A DNA stretch of 64,000 nucleotides, taken from the NCBI GenBank assembly GCA_003024785.1, contig PUQB01000024.1, forward strand, positions 272,588-336,587, read 5' to 3'. This stretch comes from Selaginella tamariscina (lineage: Eukaryota; Streptophyta; Lycopodiopsida; Selaginellales; Selaginellaceae). The translations under genes were made by a program, and so were the position numbers. Each line of letters begins with the position of its first letter. The stretch's first letter is position 1. Below are positions 48,211-60,488 of this stretch, one piece after another. The notes beneath the pieces were generated by a model. It worked only from the letters and a program-made list of their open reading frames with translations, did no database searches and was not told the DNA's origin.

Positions 48211-49870
48211 TTAACAACTCCTAGGAAGTCCAGCAGCCGCTCTTGCATCGTGGTTAAAAGGTCCCTTAAGCTCCACGTTGAACTTTGACATTAACTCTAA
48301 ATGCAAAATAGTACATTGATCAAATAAATATAGCACAACAAGAATTATATTTATATAAACGTAATAAAATAAGATTACCTTTGAATTTGGAAGTTGGATC
48401 ACATCGTAACCTTTTGCAAACCTCCAAAAACCATGAGACTCCCACCGCAACATGTGCGAGCTCTTCTTTTGAGATCTGCTCTACAATACCTGCACTTCTC
48501 TCATCTCCAAGCTTCTTGAGTTTCTCAACTAACCTCGGTCCAGCATCCAAACCCCTAGCTTCCTAATAAAATGTGTGTGTGTGTGTGTGTGTGAGTGAGA
48601 GAGAGAGAGAGAGAGTAACACGTTATGTGAATGTATTTGTGTATATATGCATTGTACATATTCAGATTCCAAGTATGTTTGTCTGTATAATACAGGTTGA
48701 ACACCATATGTACATGCTTTCTCACTCCATCTCTATATATTGGATGTGTGTATCTGTACACACACACACACCTGCACCATCGGAATAACAGCCAGACGGG
48801 CATCCACGCTCCCAGACGTTTTGTGACAGTCCTTCCAAAGCAGATTGTGTGCTGGTACTTTCCCATAACTAAAAATACTATTTAACTTATATACAGAACC
48901 ATGAGAAGTATCTATAAAACCGTGAAAATAACTATAATATTAATGTGAGTGTATTTTGTTACATACCTGTAACCTAGTTCTTCTAACGTTGTTGGCACCA
49001 ACAAAATGCTTGCTTCATCATCTGCCACGTGAGCAAAATCGGAAAAGAAATCACTGCCAAGCTATTGAGCCAATGACGAGAATCTCACCTGAAAAATATA
49101 TACTACTGTGTATACTGTATTGTACACAATGTTAAGTTTATATAAAGACATAAAAGATAAGAATATATATATATACAAAAATTATACAAGAAAAATTGGT
49201 GTGTACCAACCACTGTGTCCCACGCAAGGTGAGCTCAATATGCGTTAAGTTATGGATCATGTAAACACTTGGTGGAATTTGGCCGTTGGTATTTTTCTTG
49301 GATGGACCTACAAGCAAACGTGTGCGTCTCTGTTTGTGTACGTGCGTGCGTGCGTGTTACTTAAAAATGTTGTATAAAGCTATTCTATGGCATTCAGTCT
49401 TAATATACAGGTATCCATAGATACATGCCATGTATAGAAAGGTGGGTATAGTATAAAGCCGTGTTAAGTTTATATATGCATGTATGTATGTTTGTATTTA
49501 CAAACATACATACACAAGTTATTTTATGGCAGTGAGTCATATATACTCGCATACATAGGATATAGTATAAAGTGTAAGTTTGTGTATATATATATGTGTG
49601 TGTGTGTGTGTAAACGCGCACACACACACACTCAGAGCATGAAAATACAAGCAAATTACCAGTTCGGGCTTCTGCGGCCTTGCAGGAGAATGCACAATAG
49701 CAGGAGCGGTCCCGACCGGTATTGAACCTGAGACCCATAAAGTATAGGCAGCATGTGTTAACACAGCTTTGGACAGCGGATTAGGAGTGGAAAGAACTAG
49801 GGCTCTCCACTCTGCTAAACTTGAAGGCTCGCCTCGGCATAGTTACCATCTCCAGACCGTTGATTCCCCA
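48211..49870 (-). CDS. DUF455 ferritin-like family protein, exons preserved, upstream half frame-disrupted
   Basis: Clean 3' exons 48868-48772, 48562-48379 and 48296-48211 encode KVPAHNLLWKDC, RLAVIPMVQEARGLDAGPRL, EELAHVAVGVSWF and ELKGPFNHDARAA, all typical of the DUF455 family (ferritin-like helical fold with Glu/His metal ligands; function unknown). Exons further up (49088-48967, 49317-49207 and about 49870-49660) still show HVADDE, YMIHNLTHIE, TPNPLSKAVLTHAAY and ARPQKPEL in the right order. They contain an in-frame TAG near 49065 and several frame changes. No convincing initiator ATG is in frame. It is either a recent pseudogene or an intact gene with several sequence errors. Confidence 0.72.
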
Positions 49871-49949
49871 TTTGTGCCTCTCATCCAACGGTGCCGCTTT
49901 CCGCCACGACTGCAAGCCGCTCCACTGTGTAGGCATTCATGCATCCTTG

Positions 49950-49976
49950 GAATATTCTTACGTTTCTAGAATATTC
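49950..49976. promoter_or_regulatory. Heat-shock-element-like cluster upstream of the DUF455 gene
   Basis: GAATATTC at 49950-49957 is followed by TTCTAGAATATTC at 49964-49976. The second has three perfectly spaced nTTCnnGAAnnTTC units, the binding arrangement of heat-shock factor. It lies about 80-100 bp upstream of the presumed start of the minus-strand gene. Confidence 0.5.
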
Positions 49977-50060
49977 TCTTTTTTGAAAATGATACTATTA
50001 AAAATAACAATAAACTTGTTTGTACTATAACAAAACTGCATTAAGAAGCTCTCTCTCTCT

Positions 50061-51347
50061 CTATTTCTTCTCAGTTGCAACACCCACAACAACGTTGCTC
50101 ACCTGTATTACAAATATTAATTAAAAATCGATTTATTAGCAATAATAATACTTAAATTAATCATTTGCCTCATTTACGAAATATTATTCCTAATATAGAT
50201 ACCAGCTTTCCGCTCTCGTCGATTGTCATTGGGTTCTCAACAACAACTGTCTGTGGCTGTGATCTTGCTGGTGGCTGCAAATGAAATATTAATGAACTAA
50301 TATCGTAATTTAAACTGCAATAACTGATTAAAATTATTTCATAAGGAAATCAACTACCGAGTCCTGTGGTCGTAGAAGTGGTGTATATGGAGGCCTTTGG
50401 AGTGGAAGCGGTATTCTTACATTGTTCATCTGCATATATATATATATAAAGAAATGCTACAATACATAGATAACACAATGTATATAAAGAAATACACACA
50501 CACCTGATAAAGATAGTTTACCGTGATGGGTGTTATGTAATGACATAAAGCACATTTTACAGACTGAGCACCAAATGCATAAATAAGAGTTGTGTTGCAT
50601 CCGCCACAGTTAACATGCGCCACCTGATTAACTGTTCACGAAGACAAATTAATACTATGCTATTATAAATGATAGTTTAAGATTAATGATTGATTATTTA
50701 AGCTAGTTATTATACCATCCATGGCAACGTTGACAGTGTGGCAACAAGAGCACTGGACGCTGGTTGCTCCACTTATATACATTAGTAAGGTACGACAGCC
50801 TCCACATATCAGCTGTGACATCTCTGGTCCTGTAAAAAAACAATCTATACGTTGGCGTACGTATACAGATATGTATTTATATATAACTTGTTGGTAATGT
50901 GAAACTAACCATGGGGTGAAACGGGGGTGATACAGTTACAAAGGGCACATCGGACATTGTTTGCTCCATGAGGATAAATGAGGAGTGTTCTACATCCACT
51001 GCATATCACCTGGCTCTGCGCACCTACAAGGTTTAATCTAAAGCGTGTGCGTGCGTGCGTGTGTGTGTGTGTGAGAGAGAGAGAGATTGTTATTAAATCT
51101 TACTTGGCAGGGGCAGGAAGGGAGGCGGATAAGGGGCAATATGAACAGGCAAAGGAAGGGGTGGTGTAACGTTGGTCCTTGGAATACTGTTGTTGTTGCT
51201 GGAGCTGGTGGCTGTAGAATCAGCTGGGGCAGACACAGAAACTGACGTGGACACGGAGGCAGAAGTGGATTGAGCTGCTGCTAAGGCAGCAGCAACTTCC
51301 AACTGCTGCTCTTGGGCCGCCGCATCTTCCCTGTTTGCCGCCAGCAT
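50061..51347 (-). CDS. LSD1-type zinc-finger protein (three LSD1 fingers), seven exons
   Basis: Exons 51347-51104, 51023-50910, 50829-50716, 50631-50522, 50429-50358, 50274-50203 and 50102-50061 join without a break to 255 codons. An Ala/Ser/Pro-rich N-terminal region (residues 1-80) precedes three LSD1 fingers of the form CxxCRTLLxYxxGAxxVxCxxC, in exons 2, 3 and 4 (one finger per exon). The Arg in the third is replaced ([10 protein letters not shown]). A Pro-rich tail follows. LSD1/LOL proteins are plant regulators of cell death and oxidative-stress responses; they act in nucleus and cytosol and bind bZIPs and metacaspases. The regular exon-per-finger layout suggests finger duplication. Confidence 0.9.
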
Positions 51348-53628
51348 TTCGATCCTACCCTACTTACCATGATATCATCTTCTAGGAACCCTAAAACCGG
51401 TGGTGTAGAACCCTAGAACCTCTGGAAGGTGCATCGCTCTGTAGCCCTTGGGATCTTAGCGAACTGCATGACCTGGCATTCCATTATGCCCTAACAGTAC
51501 GGTCAACCAAGTACGGTCGTCGTGAATGTTCTCAAAGTATTTAACCTAGTTCATATTTGAATATATATTGAATCCAATATTATACCTTCAATTGTTTCTT
51601 CTTTCTTTGCACAAATGTTATATATATACTTATATAAATGCTGTTATGCTGCAAGGATACCTTTTTACTTTATTATTTAATAATGTATTGATATTTGCGT
51701 TGCACGCTGACCGTTGACCGTATATATTAAACTGTCATGTCAGCATGTCAAACTGCCCCACTAACATGCGTCTTTTACATTTTGAATAGATTCTATGTAT
51801 TTGTAAGTGAAATTTATTAAATTTATACATAATGTCCCTTAAAGTTTTGGGGCGGCCTGAAGTTCAATCCTCATTAGGGCCTCATACGGGATGCTCTTTA
51901 CTCAACACTGAATACATTGTCATCCCTCCAAAGCTACAATTTTAATCTTTATTAATTATGACTTTAAATTCAATTCAAATAGCATTGAGTTTAATCTTTA
52001 TTAGTGTCTTGGACATGATGTTCCATCCTTGGCCTAAAAAATGTTGCATTTTATCTTAAATTCTAAATTTATATGGCCCCATGTGAGCCCCATTCTATGA
52101 TTATTTTAAATTTTTTATGATTATTTAAATAATTAAGCTCATTAACAATGAACATGTATTATATTTAATTAATGACATTTTAAATTTTAAACTCAAATAG
52201 CATTATGAAGTGTCTGCACCTCATCAATAATTATCCTAAATCCTAAGTTCATAATTGCATATAAATGTGGTTAGAATGTGTTTGTGTCATTAATACCTTA
52301 TTAATGGCCATTCTACTTGGGATTGTTGAAATGTATTATCATGGATGCTTAGTCAACCGTTGTTATCCAAATCTATGTAACATTATTGTCATGCATGGCA
52401 TACATCAATGGGCAGTGAGGATAATAATAATTCGGATTCATTGATTTAAAATAATAACTAAGGTTAAAGGTTCAACTTCAAAATAAATTCACCATATTAA
52501 TAAATTAAAGATTGATTAATAGTTTATTACTTAATAAATTATTATTAAATAAATTAAGTCCATCGATGGTGGGCATGTGTACTAATATAATATAATATAT
52601 TATGAGATATATGTATTTTTATATGTTAAAAATTAAAAACTTTTCCATTTTAATTATAACTATTCTTGACTTTTACCCTGTTTAGCTTATCTACTTATAT
52701 AATTTATATAAATATTTAATATTTTATCTTTATCCAACTGAATTTGCACAAAGTTGCTAAATTCAATATTAATTGTTAAACAATATTTACTCCTTTATAC
52801 GACTCCAATGACTTATCGTATGTGTATAATATTTACCATCTGTAAAACATACATCATAAATCATATCACATATACGTTTATATAGATTTAAACTTACCAT
52901 CTCAAATTGCTTTTTTCGAATTGCTCCACCCGCACGTACCATTTTTACCTCTCTTGGTTGGTGACGATTGCTCTTCAAAAAGCATTACATAATTACTTGT
53001 ATGTTCATACATATAATATATATAAGTATACATAGATTATATTTGTATATATGTAATTTATGAAGTCCTACAGAAGTGATCTTATAATCAGTGTTTGTGA
53101 CACACACACACACACATCCACCTTAATTGGATTGTATAAACTTGAACCATCTTACTAAACTATTTTCCACCAAGTATATACATACAGAAAGTAATATGCT
53201 AATTTAATAATCTTCACAGTACATACTCGTAATCACTGGAATATGTACAATAATAATTAAATACATAAAATATAGTTGCATAGAACACACACGCATGAAC
53301 ACATGCACACGTTTCACACACTGCATTGCAGGTAAAAATCACAATACTGTTTAGTAATTCGTGAACTCCACTTTGTGTACAAACAGAATATACACACGTG
53401 TTGTGTTAAATCTCCCAATGACGTAAGTTTTGACAAATCGAGCCACAGACACGCACACACCTATACATGCATACAAAGAATTGATAATCGGAGATGTGAG
53501 AACGTACTCCAGTTTTACATGTACAAATCTTTTTGCAAAAAAAGTTAAAGCCGACTTGTCAGAAATTCGGTGCTAGGGATCCGCTGCAGGTAGAGCATGT
53601 GGTAGTTGCAGCATTGAGTAATTCGCAG
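51348..53628. other. Intergenic, AT-rich
   Basis: About 2.3 kb without a credible gene. Near 51385-51420 (upstream of the LSD1-type gene) are two GAACCCTA telo-box-like words. Short ORFs (for example 52787-52978, minus) have no recognisable family features. Short CA-rich stretches occur near 53101 and 53290. The final part is the promoter of the lipid-transfer gene. Confidence 0.5.
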
Positions 53629-53637
53629 CGTATATAA
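53629..53637 (+). promoter_or_regulatory. TATA box of the lipid-transfer-protein gene
   Basis: GTATATAAG lies about 36-43 bp before the ATG at 53672. A start site at the usual distance would give a very short 5' leader of roughly 10-15 nt. Confidence 0.6.
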
Positions 53638-53671
53638 GCAAACACAATAGAATTCCCCGTCTTAACAAGCC

Positions 53672-53935
53672 ATGGCAGCGCTCAGAGCAACAAGCATTCT
53701 CATGTTGGTCCTTGTGCTGAGCGCAATACTCACAATTGTCTACTCCGATGTATGCTCGGACCTGCGGAGCTCTTGTTCTCCGTCTGACGCGAACAACGCA
53801 AGTGCGGGTTGCTGTTCTGCAATGAAGAAGGTAAGCCCAGCCAGCATGTGTGGCTGCGGGAAGAGTCTTCCGGATGCCATCAAGGTGCTTGCCAAGAAGA
53901 CTGCTCAGAACTGTGGTGTGTCTCTTCCTTGCTGA
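53672..53935 (+). CDS. Non-specific lipid-transfer-like protein (8-Cys), secreted
   Basis: The product has 87 residues. A hydrophobic signal peptide (LMLVLVLSAILTIVYS, cleaved after about residue 25) is followed by eight cysteines in the C...C...CC...CxC...C...C order (with GCCSAMKK and MCGCGKS), the disulphide pattern of the plant nsLTP/prolamin superfamily. Such proteins bind lipids in the apoplast and serve cuticle formation or defence. Single exon, clean frame, with a TATA box just upstream. The short core (about 62 residues) is nearer type 2/LTP-like proteins than the 90-residue type 1. Confidence 0.88.
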   Translation: MAALRATSILMLVLVLSAILTIVYSDVCSDLRSSCSPSDANNASAGCCSAMKKVSPASMCGCGKSLPDAIKVLAKKTAQNCGVSLPC

Positions 53936-54412
53936 TGTAAGTGAATAAATTTGTTGTGTATTCCCTGCTAATAAATTGCTTTCCTTTCTAATAAGATTAC
54001 ACCCATATTTCCATAGAACAACATTCAACTAAGGTAAACAAGCACACAAAGGAAACAGTATTTATATCATGTCACACGTTAAGATGTTTTTGAAATTTGA
54101 TATTATATAACAAATATGTATAATTTTTCATAAAATATATTTAATATCACATATATAATACACCTAAACGGTAGAATCTGTGTGTAATTTTAGAGTAGTG
54201 TATATATACCCAAAGGAAGTGAACACTGTCTACAATTTTGTAAAGGACGGGTTTAGATGTACAGGATTACACACATATATATACACGATACTACCCAGTA
54301 TATGCTTCAATCCTTGGTGTTCTCGCTCTACACATACACTCATACATACATGTTTTAAATTCATCTAATAAACTATGAGAATAGCAAGTACATCCATGAA
54401 ATATTTATGCTC
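53936..54412. other. Convergent spacer between the LTP gene and ROP-like gene 1
   Basis: AT-rich 3' flanks. No gene or structured repeat is seen. Confidence 0.5.
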
Positions 54413-55851
54413 CTATAAAATGATACATTTACACGTGTCTTGCCTCTCGCTCTTCTTCTTCTTTTGGATTGGTGGTGGCAGCAATGCCACAACAGCATCA
54501 AACACTGCGGTCACATTCTGTAACAAATAACAAAACTATGAGATACCTCAATATATTGTACATACAACATATATATACATGTATACAGTTTAATGCAGTT
54601 TAATCACAAACCTGCTGAGTTTCGAGCTGCACTCTATATATGCAACAGCTCTAATATCTTCCTTGAGCTCCTCACCCTGATAAAAGTTTATTAATGAGAT
54701 TGTTTATATTAAAAATTAATGTGAAACTCTTTCTAAGAACTTCATTACCTCTTCAGTGGTTACGAAATTCTCCTCTGATCGGCCAAGAACTTCTCATCGT
54801 TTCTCAAGTCTAAAAACATATGAAAAAAGATAGGAACTGCTCGATGGCACCAAACACATATGAGATGCATTTTATAAAGTGTAATCACTGGCATTTGAAG
54901 TTAATTATTAAGACAAGTAAATATGCACACAGCAACAATAAATTGAAATACCTTCACTTACCTAGTTTGGTGCCTACAAGAATTATAGGCACATCAGGAG
55001 CATACAGTTTCACCTCCGGCAGCCACTGCATATAATAATTTTAAGTAAATTAAATATATATAAGTTTATTATCGCACACATGCACATGCAAACACACAAA
55101 CACACAATGCAGTGTATATTGCTATGAAAAATAGAACTTCACCTTGTTATAAATGTTTTCATAGCTAGCTCTTTTCACAAGAGAAAAGCTAGCAGAAAAC
55201 CTTTGTATCCCTGAGGCTATGGGTCGAATCCATTACTATCCTCTTGGCCTTAAAAAAAGTTACAAAAGAAAAATAAGTAAAGCACAGAACTAAAGTGCAG
55301 TATACACATGTCCACATCCATTAACACATGTACACATAAACGTTCAATACAGACTTCCAGCTTATTCAACGTAATTAATTATCTGATAGGGTAAAAACAA
55401 TCATGATGATATATATCTAGAAATTTCTATACTATTATATAGATTATTAGATAAATCCAACTAATGTATAGTATACTTAAATTTATAGCTAGTGTTTTAA
55501 TCTTGCTGTTCATTATATATATATATATATTATATATATATAAGACATTAAACATACTTATTAATTTCAAGTACCTGCAGTATCACGAATATCCAATTGC
55601 ACTGACATATCACCAACTTGAGCGTTGAGCGTAAATTCATTGTAGCAAGTTGGGTGATAATCCTTTAAACACGGAACTTGTTATATACGTGTGTGTCTAT
55701 ATATATAGATATATAGAGAGATGATAGAGAGAGAGGGGGAGCTTACACCAGTGGGAAAATATTGGTTGAGTAGGTCATTCAAGCATGTCTTGCCGACGTA
55801 CGCGTCTCCTACGAGACAGCCTTTTAGGTATCCCGTCTCTCCTTTCCCCAT
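54413..55851 (-). CDS. ROP/Rac-like small GTPase, copy 1, seven exons, CaaX end CIIL
   Basis: Exons 55851-55747, 55662-55575, 55258-55143, 55025-54962, 54809-54749, 54676-54612 and 54517-54413. The P-loop GDAYVGKT, the effector-side DYHPTCYNEF, DTAG-QED (switch II), VPIILVGTKLG with DLRNDEKF, and YIECSSK are in Rho-family order; a polybasic tail and the prenylation box CIIL end it. Plant ROPs switch polarity and cytoskeleton signalling at the plasma membrane. WDTAG is changed to IRDTAG. Exon 3 contains a TAG and a frame change, and exon 6 lacks one A in an A run. It is probably a divergent or decaying paralogue, unless the breaks are sequence errors. Confidence 0.75.
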
Positions 55852-56484
55852 TTTTTTGCCCTTTCAAAGGTAAGTAATTAGTACAGGTCTCAACCAGTAT
55901 ACATGGCCCATAATAGTGAAAACGAGAGAAGCCATATTATCCTATATATAAACACAGGTACGTATACATACATATGCAGCTGGGATCAATCACTATTGTA
56001 TTATCTAATCTAATTCATAATTCCCTGTTTTCTTATAATATCTCATTCTTATAATAATAATATTACCTAAAATAGACTACGCAGATAACATAAACAACTG
56101 CTATGACTCACCTGAACGACGAATCCCACTGATTTAGGTCATCTTACCCTAACCCATAAGATTTTTATTGTGCCACTCACGTACACGCGTGTACACGTTC
56201 AGCCACGCACGCACACGTAATCTATTCCTTAGGGTCTAGGAGTTTAGTGGGTTTGGGGCAGCTCCTGCCTTGCACTTTCTCAAGAAGTTGACACGTCGGT
56301 TTCTCTAAGTAATCCCGTGACAGTTTGTGATAGTTGTGGTAATCATATAATAGAGCTCAGTCCGTGTGGTATGTGTGTGTGTGCGCGCGCCAAACAAGCG
56401 TAGAAGCAGGAGACATCCGTGTTTTTACTTCAGGTAATGTATAAATGTTTACATCATTACAAATACACATGTATGTAGGATCTG
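55852..56484. other. Upstream region of ROP-like gene 1
   Basis: No coding frame is recognised. Short (GT)n and GCGC-type repeats lie near 56372-56390. A PPT-like or TATA signal could not be assigned. Confidence 0.45.
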
Positions 56485-57400
56485 ATGGACATGTCCTCTC
56501 CTTCTGTTCTTCTTCTTCTCCCTTGCTTCGAGCACCACCTTCATAGCCGTATCAACACTTCCTTCACATTCTGTTAATTAAAATATCAACGTCGTCCGCG
56601 TGTATGTCCTTGTGCATAGGTAATAGTACACTATCTTAGTATGCAAATATACATAGCTTAATCACAAACCTGCTGAGTCTTCAACAATTATATAATTTGA
56701 TTAATACATGTATACTAATTAGAATATCTTCTAAACACGGATTTACCTCCTTAGTGCTTGTGGGAGTGAACTGAGGGTTATCATTGAGGAACTGCCGCCA
56801 GTCTAGGCAAATTCCATAAAATAAAAAACAAAAGCAAGTGTTAGATATACATGTTAGGAGATAATACATGTTTAAATAAATAAATAATAAAAATTGATGA
56901 TTACCTATTTTGGTGCCACAAGAACTATAGGCACGCCAGGAGAGTGCTGTCTGAAGTCATGAATCCACTGCATCAAAAATCTGATAAGAGATATGTCAGA
57001 CTTGCATACTCTCTATGAGCAGCATGCTCCAGTAATCACTGTATCCCTGTAGCTGATCAGTGGTCTTCTCTTACATAATCCTCATGACCTGTCACACATG
57101 CACACACAAGCTAAACAACGTGCTTTTGAACTTAAGTATACATACATATATTATATATCACATGTACATGAGTGTATTTTTAATTTCTGATATTACGTAT
57201 GCAATGCTCATGTACACATACACAAGATACCTGCAGTATCCCAAAGAGCCAAATGAATGTCTTTCCGTGGGCATCACCGACGTTCTTGGATAAAAAACAT
57301 AAGGAGAAATTAATTATTTTAAATAGAAAATAAATGACTTACATAGTCAAAGGTTTGCTTATGGCCAATGCCCCCTTCCCAGATTGCCCTTCCTAAGTAC
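56485..57400 (-). pseudogene. ROP/Rac-like GTPase, copy 2, decayed
   Basis: Exon-like pieces follow the same minus-strand order as copies 1 and 3: a P-loop-like stretch with GKG instead of GKT near 57370, HLALWD-like residues near 57245, HEDYV near 57090, HSPGVPIVLV near 56930, WRQFLNDNPQFTPTSTKE at 56745-56800 and NVKEV with a KKK tail near 56515-56575. Frames do not join, and neither an initiator ATG nor a convincing CaaX box is found. The middle (57000-57060) is strongly altered. Confidence 0.65.
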
Positions 57401-57794
57401 ACGCATTAAGAAACTAAGTGTGTGAGAGAGAGCATAGACATCCCAACAAAGCACAAAGTAACTCACCATGCAGCTAGAAAGAAGAACGAGCCCCAATGCC
57501 CTAGGTTTTTCAAACCACGCGAGAGAATTTGTTTTAAGATTCAGGAGTTTAATGGGATTTAGGTATCAGTACGCTCCTCCTCCGACGTGCTTCTGTACGT
57601 CTCCGAGGTCTGGGGGATGCTGTAAGAAGCTGATCTACTACGATGCTGGATCTCTAACTCGCTCGTCTTTCCAGGGTCGTTTGTATATAAAGTATGTATA
57701 TAGATAATGGTTTATATACTATGCATACGTACAACTCTGCCGCATTTGATAAGAATATGCTAGCATTCATTGAAAAATAAAACTAAATGTGCAG

Positions 57795-58673
57795 CTACAT
57801 TATGGTGCACTTCTTCTCCTTCTTTTTCTGCTTCTTCTTTGTTTTTAACGCCACTCTCATAGCCACATCGAACACTGCCTTCACATTCTGTATTAAAACA
57901 AATACATCAGCCTCTTGTGTAATATAGATAAGAGTATAATGTATATAGTATCCAACCTGCCGAGTCTTGGCACTACATTCAATATACTCAGCAGCATCTA
58001 TCTCTTTCTTGAGCTTCATCCCCTACAAAATTATATTTATTAATAATAAGATATGTTATTCTTATCTAATGTACCGTTATTACCTGCTGTGTGCTATGGG
58101 AGTCCACTCGGGGTTATCACTGAGGAACTGCTTGTTCTCCGCAAGTCTAGACAAGGCGCATATATAAAGATTAAGTTTTCAACAAAACAAAATAATAATA
58201 ATAGTACAATATCTTCTATATATACAACAGAAAAAATAATAATAAAACAAATATGTGCGGTAAACAAAACGATATAAACTTGTCTAATATCAATAATATA
58301 ATATATATGGTACTTTTTACACATACCTAGCTTGGTGCCCACAGAACTATAGGCACTCCGGAGCGTTATGTCTTACGTCATCTATCCACTGCATAAAATT
58401 CATAGTAAACACACAACCGAAGGTGTATACTACACAGTTTATGTATGTGTGTACATGATTACCTTTTTAACTAGATTTGCATAGCTAGGTTTTTGTACGA
58501 GGGAGAAGGCTAGTAGAAAAACATCTGCTTCCCGGTAGGTAAGTGGCCTCACCCTTGTATACCCCTCCTGGCCTACACATAGTACAATATAAAGCAGGAT
58601 ATATATATATGGTAATGATACACAAGATATATCTATATAATACAGATATATTTTATATATTTTGTAATGAGCA

Positions 58674-58706
<33 letters not shown>

Positions 58707-59027
58707 CACACATATATATAATATATATATATTATATATATTATATATATATATAAGCACACAAATACATGGGTACCTGCAGTATCCCACAGAGCCAGAT
58801 GACATGTCCTCCCATCATATATCTACATCCATACTGATGTTTCCGCATACATGGGAACATAATCCTTTGGAAGCTTTCTTGTTCAGTAATTTATTTTCTT
58901 AAGAATTATAAATTTGAGAGAGAGATTACCTCACTATATGTGTCGTCTGAGTAGGAAATCAGCAAGCAGGTTTTCCTATATTAGCGTCCCCCACAATAAC
59001 ACATTTTACATATACGGGTTTGCTCAT
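57795..59027 (-). CDS. ROP/Rac-like small GTPase, copy 3, CaaX end CTIM
   Basis: Starts [19 protein letters not shown] at 59027 and contains LALWDTAG (about 58780-58800), [20 protein letters not shown] (about 58515-58580), [10 protein letters not shown] (58360-58390), [13 protein letters not shown] (58100-58140), [11 protein letters not shown] (57960-57995) and a strongly basic tail ending CTIM at 57795-57810. Met in the last CaaX position favours farnesylation, unlike the Leu of copy 1. One base is missing in the P-loop codon run (GGAAAACC near 58965) and two near 58345-58365. The remaining sequence is well conserved, so the gene may be functional with sequence errors. Confidence 0.75.
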
Positions 59028-59567
59028 GGCGCTTTTAGATGTCTTCCTTCTCTAATAACGAAACATACATGTCACAAGCTATATCACACGCACGCACGCA
59101 CGCGCAGAGGGAGAGAGATAGTAATAGCACGCATGCATCCTTCTCACTAATCTTACCTGAGAGACCTGCCCCGTATCCTAAACCCTAAACATATAAACTG
59201 GGCGTGTGTGTGCATCACGTGGAAGAATATTCTTAGATCTTCCATTGTGAATTAAACATATAATAGATAAAACCGTGATTTTACTTATATAATTATTTAA
59301 CTTAAACAGCATTTTAAATCGAAGATATTTTATATACTATATTTAATATATTTATATACTATATTTAAATTGCATGGATAAAAATAGCCTTAGTAAAAAT
59401 ATACATGTGTTAAAAATATTTGTCTGCTCACTTATTATGACCTGGTTTGATAAGTTAAATATTTTATTTAAAAGAACATTGAAAATAAATGAAAAGACAA
59501 AATGTATATGATTTAAATAATATTATAAAAAGTCAAAATCCCTAATACTCTGACTTTAAGGTTAGGG
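59028..59567. other. Intergenic, upstream of ROP-like gene 3
   Basis: CCCTAAACCCTAAAC telo-box sequence at about 59178-59190 and GAATATTC near 59224 lie about 150-200 bp upstream of the ROP start. An AT-rich stretch follows. No gene seen. Confidence 0.5.
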
Positions 59568-59860
59568 TTGATGAGAAAGAGAAGAAGATGGGGCATTGAC
59601 AACGACCATAATCGCCATTGTGGGATCGCGCTGGGATGGGCAGCAATTGAGCGTGTAAGCCGTGTCTACAGCGTGGTAGATCTGCGCTGTCCAAAAGTCT
59701 GGACCCAGATTACGATCCAGACGACGAACTGGATGCTCCACAGGGGCGCAGGAACAGAGAGACGGAGGAGATTGGCGAGGGTTCGAATACCGTCGATGCA
59801 GATGAGGACGATCTCGAAGCCCCTCGTCAAGAAATGAATAATGCGTATTATTTAATAATC
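59568..59860 (+). other. Possible small gene or gene remnant with acidic C-terminal frame
   Basis: An ATG at 59571 opens a short basic frame. In another frame about 59660-59850 reads GRSALSKSLDPDYDPDDELD and continues acidic, with codon choice like a real exon. I do not recognise the family. It might be the end of an exon-less remnant or an undescribed short protein. Confidence 0.25.
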
Positions 59861-60488
59861 TTATGTTTAATAGTTTGTATGCATGTGTCAGCTTATGTAA
59901 TGAACACGCCGTTCCTCCACTGGTTAGTAAGATATTCAATATCTGTATGTGTATAATTTGTATTAATATATCTATGTGGCAATGTGTGTAACACCACGCA
60001 TTTAGTTTTATATAGTTTAAATTTAGTATAATTATTTCAATACTCATTCAGAATATGAATTGTTGGGGAATATCAGAGCATTCGACATATTCTAAGTATA
60101 TGTCAAGTGAGGTTTAGGGCTAATAGATTAGGGTTTGTAGTCAGGGAGAGCGAGGCGCCCTCGATCGATCCATAGACTGTCATAGCGGAGCCAAGGTAAG
60201 ATTTCTCATCCTTAGAAATCCCTAATTTTCTTGTTGGAAGTCCCTATGTTGTTGCATTTCTTAGGAATCTCTTCTTCCTCAAAAATGCTGAAAATCCGTC
60301 CGAAATCCGTAGAAATCTCTAAGCTCGTCCCGAAATCTCTAGATTTTTTGCTCTAAATCCCTGAAAACTTGCTTAGTAATATCTCTTTCTTGCTTCGAAA
60401 TCCCTGTTGTTGAGCAAAAAATTCTCTTCTTTTGGTCGGAAATCGCTAGGTTCTTGCTCAGACATCTGTTTTTACGCCCAGATATCGG
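59861..60488. other. Intergenic and 5' leader of the RING gene
   Basis: AT-rich up to 60110, then TTTAGGGCTAATAGATTAGGG telo-box-like words (about 60112-60135). A run of near-repeats of GAAATC(C/T)CTA, about 15-30 bases apart, follows across 60215-60450 in what is probably the transcribed 5' leader. Confidence 0.5.

Noticed and set aside
52787..52978. Small minus-strand ORF in the intergenic region
   Set aside because: No signal peptide, motif, splice context or similarity recognised; AT-rich chance frame.
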